Source of the DNA: CAZQNF01 sp964403325
GTDB taxonomy: Bacteria > Patescibacteriota > Patescibacteriia > Magasanikbacterales > GWA2-37-8
Assembly (NCBI GenBank): GCA_964403325.1
Contig: CAYOFO010000005.1
Location: 1-44,844 of the forward strand
Length of the DNA: 44,844 bases
Direction of reading: 5' to 3'
Below are positions 23,654 to 33,285 of this stretch, one piece after another (positions within the stretch are counted from its first letter, which is position 1; every line of letters starts with the position of its first letter). The position numbers were made by a program, and so were the translations under genes. Under the pieces are notes generated by a model. That model did no database searches. It was not told the origin of the DNA and saw only the letters and a program-made list of their open reading frames with translations.

Positions 23654-24481
23654 ATGTTGAACATATTTGATCCTCAGACTTTGCAAAAGCTGGCTGTTCA
23701 GTATGGGTTGCGACCGAGTCGGGAGTATGGACAAAATTATCTCTTAAATAAAGAAGTGATTGAACGCATGGTGGCCGTGAGCGGGGTGGGGAGTGAGGAT
23801 ACGGTGGTAGAAGTAGGTCCGGGGTTTGGCGTTTTGACCCTGGCACTCGCTGCTCAGGCGAAAACGGTTATGGCTTATGAAATAGAAAAAAGATTGCTAC
23901 CGTATTGGCAAAAGGTTCATAAAACCCATGCTAATATCACGGTAGTTTGGGGTAATGTGCTCCGGTTATCAGCGGATATAGGCGCACTTGGTCCGTTTAC
24001 GCTGGTTGCCAATTTGCCTTACCAGATTACTTCACAAGTGTTGCGGTTTTTTCTGGAAGATGTGCCGCAGTGTCGGTCCGTTATAGTAATGGTGCAAAAA
24101 GAAGTCGCCCAAAGATTGTGTGCCCCAAAAGGTGATTTGTCGGTTTTGGGGATTGCCACTCAATTTTATAGCAATCCCGAATATGTAATGGATGTGAATC
24201 GAAATAATTTTTGGCCAGTGCCTGGTGTAGATTCGGCGGTGGTTAAGCTCGAACGTAAAGCAATATTGCCAGCAGTCGATGTGCCCTTATTTTTTCGTTT
24301 GGTGCGTGCCGGTTTTTCTTCCCGTCGCAAATTTTTGCTCAAGAACCTGGTTAATGCGCATTATGGAGAGCGGCAAAAAATAGCGGATATTTTTGAGAGG
24401 CTCGGTTTTTTACCTACAGCGCGCGCTCAGGAGCTTGATGTAGAAGATTGGCTTCAGCTTTTTTTGAGCTTATCCACTTAA
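23654..24481 (+). CDS. rsmA: 16S rRNA adenine dimethyltransferase RsmA/KsgA
   Basis: Dimethylates two adjacent adenines in the 3' end hairpin of 16S rRNA. About 275 residues. ATG 23654 is chosen over a GTG 6 nt upstream. Motifs: YGQNYLLNKEVIERMV, SAM-binding VVEVGPGFGVLTLALA, acidic EIEKRL, the catalytic NLPYQITSQVLRFFL, and the C-terminal domain with SRRKFLLKNL and GFLPTARAQELDVEDWLQL. It is the second gene of the prfB operon. Confidence 0.94.
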   Translation: MLNIFDPQTLQKLAVQYGLRPSREYGQNYLLNKEVIERMVAVSGVGSEDTVVEVGPGFGVLTLALAAQAKTVMAYEIEKRLLPYWQKVHKTHANITVVWGNVLRLSADIGALGPFTLVANLPYQITSQVLRFFLEDVPQCRSVIVMVQKEVAQRLCAPKGDLSVLGIATQFYSNPEYVMDVNRNNFWPVPGVDSAVVKLERKAILPAVDVPLFFRLVRAGFSSRRKFLLKNLVNAHYGERQKIADIFERLGFLPTARAQELDVEDWLQLFLSLST

Positions 24482-24506
24482 CCTGTTTGCCCAGGTGTGC
24501 TATAGT
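24478..24506 (+). promoter_or_regulatory. Extended -10 promoter before the secretion cluster
   Basis: TGTGCTATAGT contains an extended -10 (TGn-TATAGT, -10 at 24501-24506), with a weak TTAACC 17 nt upstream. A near-identical TGTGCTATACT precedes the VirB6-like gene at 33.25 kb. Confidence 0.6.
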
Positions 24507-24534
24507 AAACATACTTTTACTTGCTTTCAATTTT

Positions 24535-25233
24535 ATGGAAGAAGACGTCACCGATCTTTCTGAGTCACCAGCAGCTGTTCCTCCTTCGCATTTTTCACCA
24601 GAGCAAAAAACAGGTTTTGTTTTGTTGCTTATTTTTTCGTTCATTGCCATTGGATTGGGATTTTTACAGATTCGCAACACCATGTACGAACCTTTTGCTC
24701 TGTCTAATAAAATACCGGTTACACTCAAAGATCAAGTCAACACTCCGGACGCTTTGCGTTTTCGTGATACCGATAAGGATGGTTTGAGCGATTTTGACGA
24801 GCTTTATGTTTATGGTACGAGCCAATATTTGTACGATACTTTTGGTTATGGATTGAGCGATAAAGAAGTGGTGGGGAAAGGTTTGGCACTTTGCCCGGGA
24901 GCGGGAAAAAATTGTCAAACGGCGGCTGTGTCGCCTGGTCTCAGTACCACTTCAACACCTGCTTCTTCAGCCATTGTTTCTTCAGGGGCTATTCAGGATG
25001 CCACTTTCGCTGACCCCAATGCCGGGGCTATTGATATAGCGGCTATTCTGAGCGACCCTTCACAGGTGCGGGAAATTTTAGTTCAGGGCGGAGTCGATAA
25101 AAATGTGTTGAAAAATATTCCTGATGCAGAATTGTTAAAAACCGTACAAAATATCGTTTCCTCAAGCAGTAGTTTAAGCGCTTTGACCGATATTAATATT
25201 GTGAGTTCCACAACTTCATCTACCAAAAAATAA
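24535..25233 (+). CDS. Membrane-anchored protein with EF-hand-like calcium loop
   Basis: 232 residues from ATG 24535, the first ATG after the promoter. A short cytoplasmic N terminus, one membrane helix (about residues 27-46, GFVLLLIFSFIAIGLGFL), then an outside domain with a calcium-loop motif DTDKDGLSDFDELYVYGTS. A Ser/Thr/Ala-rich low-complexity linker and a helical segment (AAILSDPSQVREILVQGG ... LLKTVQNIVSSSSS) follow. Specific function unknown. It lies 15 nt before the giant exported protein and shares its promoter, so it may be an accessory or anchoring factor. Confidence 0.72.
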   Translation: MEEDVTDLSESPAAVPPSHFSPEQKTGFVLLLIFSFIAIGLGFLQIRNTMYEPFALSNKIPVTLKDQVNTPDALRFRDTDKDGLSDFDELYVYGTSQYLYDTFGYGLSDKEVVGKGLALCPGAGKNCQTAAVSPGLSTTSTPASSAIVSSGAIQDATFADPNAGAIDIAAILSDPSQVREILVQGGVDKNVLKNIPDAELLKTVQNIVSSSSSLSALTDINIVSSTTSSTKK

Positions 25234-25248
25234 TTTATTTTGAGTACT

Positions 25249-28200
25249 ATGTTTGTCAAAATGAAAAAATTTAGCGTAGCTTTAGTGCTCGTTTTTTTTA
25301 TTTTAAGCAGTTTTTTCGGTTCTTTGGTAGTTTCGGTTCCCTCAGCGCAGGCAGCCGGCATTCCCGTAGTGGATTTACCGGCTCTGGGCGATCGCATTAA
25401 AGACATTATTTTAAAAGTTTTAAAAGTTGGTGCTTTGCAGGGCGCGAGCAGTGCTGTGAGTTATACGCTTAAAAAATTTACGTATGATACGGCCGTTTGG
25501 TTGGCTTCAGGCGGTAAGGGACAGTCTCCGCTGGCGCAAAGCAAAGGCTTCGGTGATTATTTGTCAGGTGTTGCCGGTGATGCATTTGGTAAAGCTATGG
25601 AACAAATTAGTGCATCGGCTGGTTTGGGAGCGGCTGGTTTGTGTAGTGTGCCTGATCCAAAAATTGACCTGGCTCTACGCACTGGTGTCCGAATTAGTTT
25701 AAACCCAGGCAACACGTACAATCCGGTAACTAAACCGGCTTGTAACTTTAATCAGTTCGTTAAAAATTGGGGTAGCGCTGATACCTGGAAAAGCCGTTTT
25801 AGCAATGTTAGCGGTTCAGTGCAACAGCAATTTAACCAAGCTTTAAGCTTTAAGGTGGAAGAGGGAGGCAGTTTAGGTGTCCAGATCGGGGCTATCAATG
25901 CTATTAATCAAAAGTTGGCGCAAGCGGAGAAAGCCGGTATTTTACAAAGACAAGAGGGCGGTGGTTTTAATGATTTGGTGTCGCCAATTTCCGGCCAAGT
26001 AAAAACACCAGCTAAACTTATTCAAAAAGAATTTGAAGGTATTACAAGTGGGGAAGGAGCAAAACGTAGTGCTCAGCAGATCGATACCGCTATTGCGACC
26101 GGTGAGTTTTCTATTTTACCGGGTGCTTTGGCACGCTTCTTCGTGGATACTTTGGCGGGTACGGCTTTAAAAAATTATCAAAAAAATGGAGTATTGCCAT
26201 TTGGTATTGGTGGCGGCAGTTTGGCGGTAAATTATGAGGATGCTGGTATTTTAGGTGGTCGTATTGCCGCACAAAATCTTTTTAACAACCTACTCACCGC
26301 ACAGGTCAATTCGGTTGATCAATATAATATTTTGGCTCAACTCAGCAGTTGTCCGGATAACCCGGGAGTCTATAATTGTCGAGCTGATTCTGGTTTGGTG
26401 CAGGCGGCCCAAGAAATTGGTAATGGTTCGCCTACCACTATTAAAGAAGCTCTCGATAAAGGTTGGTTGCATGCCAATTATCCTTTATTACCCCCTTCTC
26501 GTGGGGGCGATGACGCTGATCCCAACTGTTATAACCGCGCGTATTGTTTTTCTAATATTAAAGTTTTGCGACAATTGCGTGTTCTTCCTTTAGGTTTTGA
26601 AATCGCCGCCTTAAATAGTGACCCAGATAAACCTTGGACTTTAGCCCAGGTCGTCAACGGTTTTAATGATTGTCGTTATGATAATGGGGTTTTGGTGTAC
26701 GATCCGGTGAGTCATCCATTTTGCCATCTTATTGATCCGAATTGGGTAATTCGTGCTTTCCCGACGCGTTGTAATGCCATGTCTTATGGGCCAAGTTTGC
26801 TTGGTGCCGTCAGTGGAGATCGTCTCGAAGACTGTTCTGATTTATCTACTTGTGTCGGATACAATAAAGACGGGACTTGTATCAATTATGCATATTGTAC
26901 CCGTGAAAAAAATACCTGGCGTTTTGCTGCAGATGAATGCAGTCCGCAGTATGAGTCCTGTCGTTCGTTTGTCGACAGTAAAGGAAATCCGCAAAGTTAT
27001 TTGTATCGGACGCTTGATACAGGTTCGTGTAACCAGGACAATGTCGGGTGTAGTGCTTATAGCTTAACTCCCGACGCTAAAGGCGGATGGGTAACACCGA
27101 CTGGTGCCAAAACGTATAATGGAGTTAATACCGGTATTTATTTTAATAGTAAGGTTTCTGCGAGTTGTAGTGCTAATTCAGCTGGTTGCTCGGCGTTTCA
27201 GCTTGCTTCCGGGGATATGCGGTATATCAAAAAAGCTCCCGATGCTTTGCGTTGCTATGATGCGGATCAGACCACCGTTGCAATTGATTGGCCAAAAACA
27301 ACGGCTGATTTGGCTCGTGTTAAAGGTGCGGCCGATTGTTCACAGTATGCTGGGGTTTGTATTCCGGATGAGATCAGCTGTAATTGGTATCAGTCACAGA
27401 CCCGTAGCGCTGATAAAATTCCCGGTCGTTTTCGTCCGGCTCAGGTAGAGAATAATCAAGTTGTTTGGAATGATCAATGTGACGGAAAATGTGTCGGGTA
27501 TGCTGGGTATCGAGAAATGCCTAACAATTATTCTAATGGTCAGAATTTAGCTTATATCATTCCTTCTTCAGGCAAAACTTGTAGTGCGAGCGAGGAAGGT
27601 TGTACGAGTTTTACAAACCTCACCACGACATCTGGCGGAGTAGAAAAAACAGAATATTTTTCCTATTTGCGTTCCTGCAGTTTACCGGATACCGCCGCTC
27701 AAAAGAATTTTATTACCTATGAAGGATCAAGTGTTAATGGTTTTCAATTAAAAACCTTCACTCTCCTTAAAGATGAAACCGGTGCCCCGAAATATTCATA
27801 TCGCACTGCTGAAGATTTGGCTCAATACGAAGCGGTTTGTAACGAAACTTTGTACAAAGCCGGGCAAGCCACACCAGATTGCCGTCAGTTTAATGATGCT
27901 GCTGATGCCAGCAAAGTTTACTATCGTTTACTTGCTAAGACCATTGTAGTTTCGAGTGATTGTACGCCGTATCGCCTCAATACCACGGATTTGAATGTGA
28001 TTGCTCTCGATGAAACTCAGTGTAAAGCACAAAAAGGTTTTTGGGATCAAGGAAAATGCCAAGTTTGTTTTCAAGGAGGAGAATTTCGTGATGGGGCTTG
28101 TTACTATTACGGCTTACCGGGTGGGGTGCGTGGTTCGGCCGGAAGCAGTGTGAGTTGTAGTGCGATCGTGAATACGTGTCGAGCGTATAAAGGCAGCTTG

Positions 28201-31200
28201 GGTAATAATATTAAAGTTGTTGTTAATGATGGTTTTGAGAAAAACGCCCCCACGGCTGGCTGGTCTGGTAACGTGGCCTTGTCTCAAGAATCTACCCAGG
28301 TGGGTGGGCATTCTTTACGGTCGTCTGGCGCTAATCCAGCGAGTAAAAGTTTGGTGGTGAGTCCGGGTAAAACATATGATTTAACTTTTTGGGCTAAAGG
28401 TGATACCGGGAATCTTAAAATAAGTCTTACTACCGAACAGACTAATTCCAACAAAGATTTTGGTACGGTGGTAGTAGGCGATACTTGGAATTATTACCAT
28501 TTGGGCCCGGTAGAACTTAGTGGTTCTGGTACTCAAGCCCAGCTCTTATTTACCAGTTTGGAAAATAAAACTGTTTTCTTGGATAACGTGCATTTGTCAG
28601 AAGGTATCAGTCAGGTATATTTGGTTAAAAATACACTGACAGTTAACCCTCTTTGCGACAGCCATCCAGATGATAATTTGCCGGGCGAAGCTTTGGGGTG
28701 TTCTGCCTACACTGATAGTAAAAATAATACTTTTTACTTAACCAACTTTTCCTATCTGTGCCGAGAAGGAGCTATCGGATGTACGGCCGTTTTTGATACC
28801 AAAAATACACCAACCGATCCCTTGCCTAAAGCCTATAATGTTTGGTTAAAAGGTTCAAGCGGAACCGTTACTACAGCAACTATCAATGGTCAGAAATTTT
28901 CTTGCCAGGTAACTGTCGGTGAAACAGGTTGCTATACCAATATATTTGGCATTGCCGCCCAAGATATTATTACGGCTTTAGGAAATGAAGCTTGGTCAAA
29001 CTCAACCACGTATATTCCACCAGACACAGATAGTAAATCACCTGTCTATTTGGTGGCTTCCGAGAGTGGAAGTTGTAATGCTGTTGATTTGGGCTGTACT
29101 TTAGCCGGGCTCGAAGTAAAAACTCCAACCGGGCCTAAGTATAACACCGTGCTTATTAAGAATGATCCGGCTACTTATGATCAAACTTTGTGTCAGGTAG
29201 AGGCGGTGGGTTGCAATCAATTCAATAGCGGTTCAAGTCAGCTTTATTTTAAAGATCCGCAAGCCATGGGACAGAAAATTTGTGCCTACAAAACCAATGT
29301 AGCGGTTGGCAACAACAAAACCAATGGTTGGTTTTGGAAAGATGTGGGTGTCTGTAGTAATAATGCGGCCACTTTATGTACGGCCAACGCTGACTGTGGC
29401 GCGCAAAATACGTGTACTCAGGTTGGCAATCAACCTTGTTACCCGAGCTATATTCAGCAGGGAGCAAGCTTTGGCTTGTGGTCGTATGGCGACAAAGGTA
29501 AATATAATAATTTTGTGGGTGAGTGTGCTGCTGAGCAGGATAAATGTACCCAATTTATTGATCATAATGATGGTGATCAGGCTTATTATTTTATTAAAAA
29601 TGACAAATTGACGGGCGGTGATTGTAATGGTTCAGTAAGCCAAAAAACCGGGTGTGCTTTATTTGATGAGGCGGCCAATCCAAATAAATATTGGTCAAGC
29701 GATGCTACTTATGCGGCGAGTGAAAAAATAAATTCAGGCCCAGTCAATCCAGTGGCGGCCGGTAATCCAAATGAAAATAATTCTAATGTTATATTAAAAG
29801 TTGATCGTGATCGGGAATGTGGCGAATGGCTTCAGTGTCAATCGTCACACCGAGTGTGGGACCAACAGCTTGGTAAATGGAAGAATGTCTGTGATGCCAT
29901 TGGCCGTTGTGATAAATTGCCAACCGATGCCCTCGATAGCAATGCCACGAATTGTGCGGATTGGGTGGATTCAGGAAGTGAAGATGCTAATCAGATTTTA
30001 ACACCCGATGCTTATTCGGTGCGTGATGTAAGTTGGAAAGGCAAAGAATATGCCGGTTATTCGCTGTTAAACTTTTTCCCTATCGAAGAATTGTCGCAAA
30101 TTAATGTTTCGTCTGACCGTTTGCATGCCGACTGGCGTCTAGGAAAAGTAGTGGCCTGTGGTGGTATAAATTGTTTGGACGGAAAACCAAATACTGATTT
30201 GGCTTGTAAAACCTCCAACGCTCCTTGTGGCCGCGGTAGTGTCGGTGTTTGTATTAACGGGAGTTGCTTGGTTGGTGCCAATAGTAAAGCGGGTGTCTTA
30301 AACAGCAGTTTAACCACACAATCGTGTCGAGCCTACCCAGAAAAAGACTCACCTTTCCCCAACACACCTTTTGTGGTGAAGAGTCAGCAGTTTAACGGGG
30401 CGAGATTATGTCAAGAAACTAAACAAAAAAATCCTGCTGACAATGCTCAGAGTGATCCTCAACTCGCCTATAAATGCGAATGTGATTATACTAAAGCTGA
30501 ATATGGAGATGGTATAATAAAATATTGGGACTCAATTGCACCTAATAGCGGGACAAATCCCGATGATATTTTGGTGGGAGCAAGCGGACCAGGTCCGGTA
30601 TCAGGAATATGTTTGGGTGGGCAAAAAGACGGAAATGTTTGTAAGACAGATGACGACTGTTATAAAGAAGATAAGAGTGGAAAAGTGGTTGACGGCAGTT
30701 GTCAAAAATTAAAACGTCAGTCTACTCTTATTGGCTGGAAGGGTTTTTGCTTAGAGCAGGATCTCTCGCGAGTCCTCAATGGTGATAAAACCAAACACCC
30801 GTGTTTAACTTGGTTGCCGGTTGATTCTTTGGTAGGTGGTGTGGATTTAAACAATCTGTATCCTAAGGCCGGGTATCAATTAACTGAAAAAGGTGGTAAA
30901 TTCTTTTGCTTGCAAGCCAACGTTCCTGATGCCAAGAGTTTGGCAGCAATCCCTCCAGTTTTTATGTCAACCGAAAAGAATGACTCAAAATACGGTTCCT
31001 GGGATAAATCAGAAATTAGCCGAAATGATATTCCTGCAAATCAGGGTAATATTTACAAAGAAGACATTGAGCGTATTGATTTTCAGGTTTTGGATTCTGA
31101 TACGGAAGATCCTGTTAAAGGTATGGTATTTTCTGTTTGGCCAAACGACCTAACAATAAATAAACCACAGGCTGCCTATAATCTTGATAAGATAGAGAAG

Positions 31201-33153
31201 GATGATTTTAGGGGGGTGGTGACCACGGGTCATTATATGAACTCGGAAAATCAAATGATACTTGTTTACGGCAGTTCGTCTGGTCAAAGCGGTATCCCTG
31301 ACTATTTAGATGTCGCGGGCAATGTTTGTTTTGGTAAGGATAAAAATACTGTACCGGGAAAATGTATGTTCGGTGGGAATATTTTTGAAACAGACGGGTT
31401 AATGATCAATGGTAAATATCATGTACTATCTGGTGTAGGTGATGCTTTGTCTCTGGCTACTCCTGAACAAAAAAATAATAAAGACGGTATCTGGAATCCA
31501 GCGTGGTCAAATTTTTCTTTTTGCACTGACAGTGGTGATGAGGATGTTGTGGGAAGAGGAAATTGGCATGCTTTGCGGGTTGATTTTGATGAGAAAACTC
31601 GTAGATTTATGGGTTTTAAGACTATCTATTGTGACAAATCAAATGATGGTGGTGAGATTACTTATCGAGTAAGCTTTAAAATGCGGCAAACGTGCACTGC
31701 TTTTGCAGAAACTAAAGTGGATTTAGGTTCTCCGACCGCTGCTTGGACTAATCGTATATGGCTCGGCTCAAAAAACAAATTTCCTGCGCTGCCTGACTTG
31801 GGCTATGTGTATAATTCAGATACGGCACCGTATGGGAGTATGGAGATGGCTGATTTGCCAATTACTACATGGGACAAAGATTTCTTAAATTCTGTTGGTT
31901 CTTCTGTAGTTATGACTCCTTTTGAAATGCAGAAGGATCAGACTGGAAAATGCAATGGTATGAATGATGTGGATTGCACCTTTGCTGATTCAATTAAGAA
32001 TGCCAAAAATCAATTTGTTGTCGGGGCACCTTATAGTTGTAATAATGGGGATTGTATACAAGTTCGTTATGATAGTAAGGCGGATCCTTTGAAGCAGTAT
32101 ATCTCGGAAAAATCAGCTGCGGCCGGTAGAACATTTGACCAAGCGGTAGATTCTCTCCATAAAATATTTGCCCGTGTTTTTGCTACACATTATTATACGA
32201 AGCAAGTTCTTCCTGGTGGAATGGGGAGAAGTTTTTGGCGGGTTGATGACCCGGTTTACAAAAATGATTTGCAGTCTGATTTTAAGACAGTGTCGGACGT
32301 TACGGAAACAGCCGAAAAAATTCCTAAAACCCCAATTGTTTTGCCGGTGGGGAATTGTAATTCTTCAGACGATTGTTTGGAAAATATCAAAGATGTTGGG
32401 TTTACTATCAATGACCGAAGTAATGATGATGTTAAGATTTTTACCAATACCGGACGAGTGTTTTTAAAATTCTTTGGTTATGCCGACAGTGATCATATGC
32501 CGCTGCGTCAGGTAAAAATTGATTGGGGAGATGGTGGAACGCCAACTCAATATAGCGGTCTGTATCGCAATCATCGTGGTTTGTCGGAAGCAACTTGCGT
32601 CCTCGATACGCTGGTTGGTGTAAAAAAATGCCAAGTTTCTGAATATAAAGATTTCTTTTGCGCCACTAACAGCGATTGTACACCTTCTTTTGGAGCGGGT
32701 AGTACGTGTGATACGCGAGGGGGTATAAATCGATGTTTGGCACCACGGTTTTTAAACCAAAACTGTACCACGGATGATGATTGTACAGCACAACCGGTGT
32801 GTGTTAGCGATCAGGCGAAAGCAGAAAATTTTGGACAGCTTTTGGATACGACTTGCGAAAATAATTATTTTCAATTTGACCACACTTTCCGCTGCAACTT
32901 GAAAGACGTTAGACCGGCGAGTGAGTGTGGTTCAAACCCAGCTCTTTATCCAAATGGATGTTGTAAATTTAAGCCAAAAGTTCAATTAAAAGATAATTGG
33001 GGGTGGTATAATGGGGTGTGTACTCCAGGTCATGGGCAAACCGGTAAGGGGTGCTATAGCTTGCCGGATGGAAGTATCGACGACGGAGATAATCCCGGGG
33101 CTTGGATAGGGTTTAGTAATTATGTTTTGGTGGCGCCAAAAATTGTACGCTAA
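25249..33153 (+). CDS. Giant cysteine-rich exported protein of the secretion cluster
   Basis: About 2,634 residues, the largest gene here. The signal peptide is MKKFSVALVLVFF... PSAQAAG; ATG 25249 and ATG 25261 are both possible starts. The first ~300 residues are Cys-poor and helical (LGDRIKDIILKVLKVGAL...). From about residue 360 the chain is Cys-rich, with some ten repeats of a C-x(5-10)-[GK]-C-[ST]-x-[FY]-like unit (QDNVGCSAY, SANSAGCSAF, SASEEGCTSF, EALGCSAY, REGAIGCTAVF, NAVDLGCTLAG). Later units are of the C-x-T-x-D-D-C type (CKTDDDC, CTTDDDC). A jelly-roll, carbohydrate-binding-like domain spans about residues 990-1120 (NDGFEKNAP ... VFLDNVHL). A PKD-like segment with IDWGDGG lies near residue 2420. 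No C-terminal anchor is seen. It is probably a disulfide-rich surface structure; adhesin or machine component is inference. Confidence 0.8.
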   Translation: MFVKMKKFSVALVLVFFILSSFFGSLVVSVPSAQAAGIPVVDLPALGDRIKDIILKVLKVGALQGASSAVSYTLKKFTYDTAVWLASGGKGQSPLAQSKGFGDYLSGVAGDAFGKAMEQISASAGLGAAGLCSVPDPKIDLALRTGVRISLNPGNTYNPVTKPACNFNQFVKNWGSADTWKSRFSNVSGSVQQQFNQALSFKVEEGGSLGVQIGAINAINQKLAQAEKAGILQRQEGGGFNDLVSPISGQVKTPAKLIQKEFEGITSGEGAKRSAQQIDTAIATGEFSILPGALARFFVDTLAGTALKNYQKNGVLPFGIGGGSLAVNYEDAGILGGRIAAQNLFNNLLTAQVNSVDQYNILAQLSSCPDNPGVYNCRADSGLVQAAQEIGNGSPTTIKEALDKGWLHANYPLLPPSRGGDDADPNCYNRAYCFSNIKVLRQLRVLPLGFEIAALNSDPDKPWTLAQVVNGFNDCRYDNGVLVYDPVSHPFCHLIDPNWVIRAFPTRCNAMSYGPSLLGAVSGDRLEDCSDLSTCVGYNKDGTCINYAYCTREKNTWRFAADECSPQYESCRSFVDSKGNPQSYLYRTLDTGSCNQDNVGCSAYSLTPDAKGGWVTPTGAKTYNGVNTGIYFNSKVSASCSANSAGCSAFQLASGDMRYIKKAPDALRCYDADQTTVAIDWPKTTADLARVKGAADCSQYAGVCIPDEISCNWYQSQTRSADKIPGRFRPAQVENNQVVWNDQCDGKCVGYAGYREMPNNYSNGQNLAYIIPSSGKTCSASEEGCTSFTNLTTTSGGVEKTEYFSYLRSCSLPDTAAQKNFITYEGSSVNGFQLKTFTLLKDETGAPKYSYRTAEDLAQYEAVCNETLYKAGQATPDCRQFNDAADASKVYYRLLAKTIVVSSDCTPYRLNTTDLNVIALDETQCKAQKGFWDQGKCQVCFQGGEFRDGACYYYGLPGGVRGSAGSSVSCSAIVNTCRAYKGSLGNNIKVVVNDGFEKNAPTAGWSGNVALSQESTQVGGHSLRSSGANPASKSLVVSPGKTYDLTFWAKGDTGNLKISLTTEQTNSNKDFGTVVVGDTWNYYHLGPVELSGSGTQAQLLFTSLENKTVFLDNVHLSEGISQVYLVKNTLTVNPLCDSHPDDNLPGEALGCSAYTDSKNNTFYLTNFSYLCREGAIGCTAVFDTKNTPTDPLPKAYNVWLKGSSGTVTTATINGQKFSCQVTVGETGCYTNIFGIAAQDIITALGNEAWSNSTTYIPPDTDSKSPVYLVASESGSCNAVDLGCTLAGLEVKTPTGPKYNTVLIKNDPATYDQTLCQVEAVGCNQFNSGSSQLYFKDPQAMGQKICAYKTNVAVGNNKTNGWFWKDVGVCSNNAATLCTANADCGAQNTCTQVGNQPCYPSYIQQGASFGLWSYGDKGKYNNFVGECAAEQDKCTQFIDHNDGDQAYYFIKNDKLTGGDCNGSVSQKTGCALFDEAANPNKYWSSDATYAASEKINSGPVNPVAAGNPNENNSNVILKVDRDRECGEWLQCQSSHRVWDQQLGKWKNVCDAIGRCDKLPTDALDSNATNCADWVDSGSEDANQILTPDAYSVRDVSWKGKEYAGYSLLNFFPIEELSQINVSSDRLHADWRLGKVVACGGINCLDGKPNTDLACKTSNAPCGRGSVGVCINGSCLVGANSKAGVLNSSLTTQSCRAYPEKDSPFPNTPFVVKSQQFNGARLCQETKQKNPADNAQSDPQLAYKCECDYTKAEYGDGIIKYWDSIAPNSGTNPDDILVGASGPGPVSGICLGGQKDGNVCKTDDDCYKEDKSGKVVDGSCQKLKRQSTLIGWKGFCLEQDLSRVLNGDKTKHPCLTWLPVDSLVGGVDLNNLYPKAGYQLTEKGGKFFCLQANVPDAKSLAAIPPVFMSTEKNDSKYGSWDKSEISRNDIPANQGNIYKEDIERIDFQVLDSDTEDPVKGMVFSVWPNDLTINKPQAAYNLDKIEKDDFRGVVTTGHYMNSENQMILVYGSSSGQSGIPDYLDVAGNVCFGKDKNTVPGKCMFGGNIFETDGLMINGKYHVLSGVGDALSLATPEQKNNKDGIWNPAWSNFSFCTDSGDEDVVGRGNWHALRVDFDEKTRRFMGFKTIYCDKSNDGGEITYRVSFKMRQTCTAFAETKVDLGSPTAAWTNRIWLGSKNKFPALPDLGYVYNSDTAPYGSMEMADLPITTWDKDFLNSVGSSVVMTPFEMQKDQTGKCNGMNDVDCTFADSIKNAKNQFVVGAPYSCNNGDCIQVRYDSKADPLKQYISEKSAAAGRTFDQAVDSLHKIFARVFATHYYTKQVLPGGMGRSFWRVDDPVYKNDLQSDFKTVSDVTETAEKIPKTPIVLPVGNCNSSDDCLENIKDVGFTINDRSNDDVKIFTNTGRVFLKFFGYADSDHMPLRQVKIDWGDGGTPTQYSGLYRNHRGLSEATCVLDTLVGVKKCQVSEYKDFFCATNSDCTPSFGAGSTCDTRGGINRCLAPRFLNQNCTTDDDCTAQPVCVSDQAKAENFGQLLDTTCENNYFQFDHTFRCNLKDVRPASECGSNPALYPNGCCKFKPKVQLKDNWGWYNGVCTPGHGQTGKGCYSLPDGSIDDGDNPGAWIGFSNYVLVAPKIVR

Positions 33154-33167
33154 AAATTGTACGCTAA

Positions 33168-33197
33168 AATGCCGGCAAATAATTGCCGGCATTTTTT
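33168..33197 (+). terminator. Terminator after the giant protein gene
   Basis: Stem AATGCCGGCAA / TTGCCGGCATT, loop ATAA, then TTTTTT. The 15 nt before it carry a tandem repeat of AAAATTGTACGCTA, the first copy of which holds the stop codon. Confidence 0.92.
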
Positions 33198-33253
33198 ATG
33201 CTTCGATCTGGTTGTTATCCCCATGATACACTCGTGATGATTTGGGGGAGCTG

Positions 33254-33262
33254 TGCTATACT
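33254..33262 (+). promoter_or_regulatory. Extended -10 promoter of the VirB6-like operon
   Basis: TGC-TATACT (TATACT at 33257-33262), no clear -35. It lies between the terminator at 33168-33197 and ATG 33286, and shares TGTGCTATA with the promoter at 24.5 kb. Confidence 0.6.
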
Positions 33263-33285
33263 ATAGCTAGTCTAATTTTATTCTC

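Noticed and set aside
33150..33170. Tandem AAAATTGTACGCTA as a possible attachment site
   Set aside because: Both copies are adjacent and at a gene end beside a terminator, with no integrase or tRNA nearby; replication slippage is simpler.
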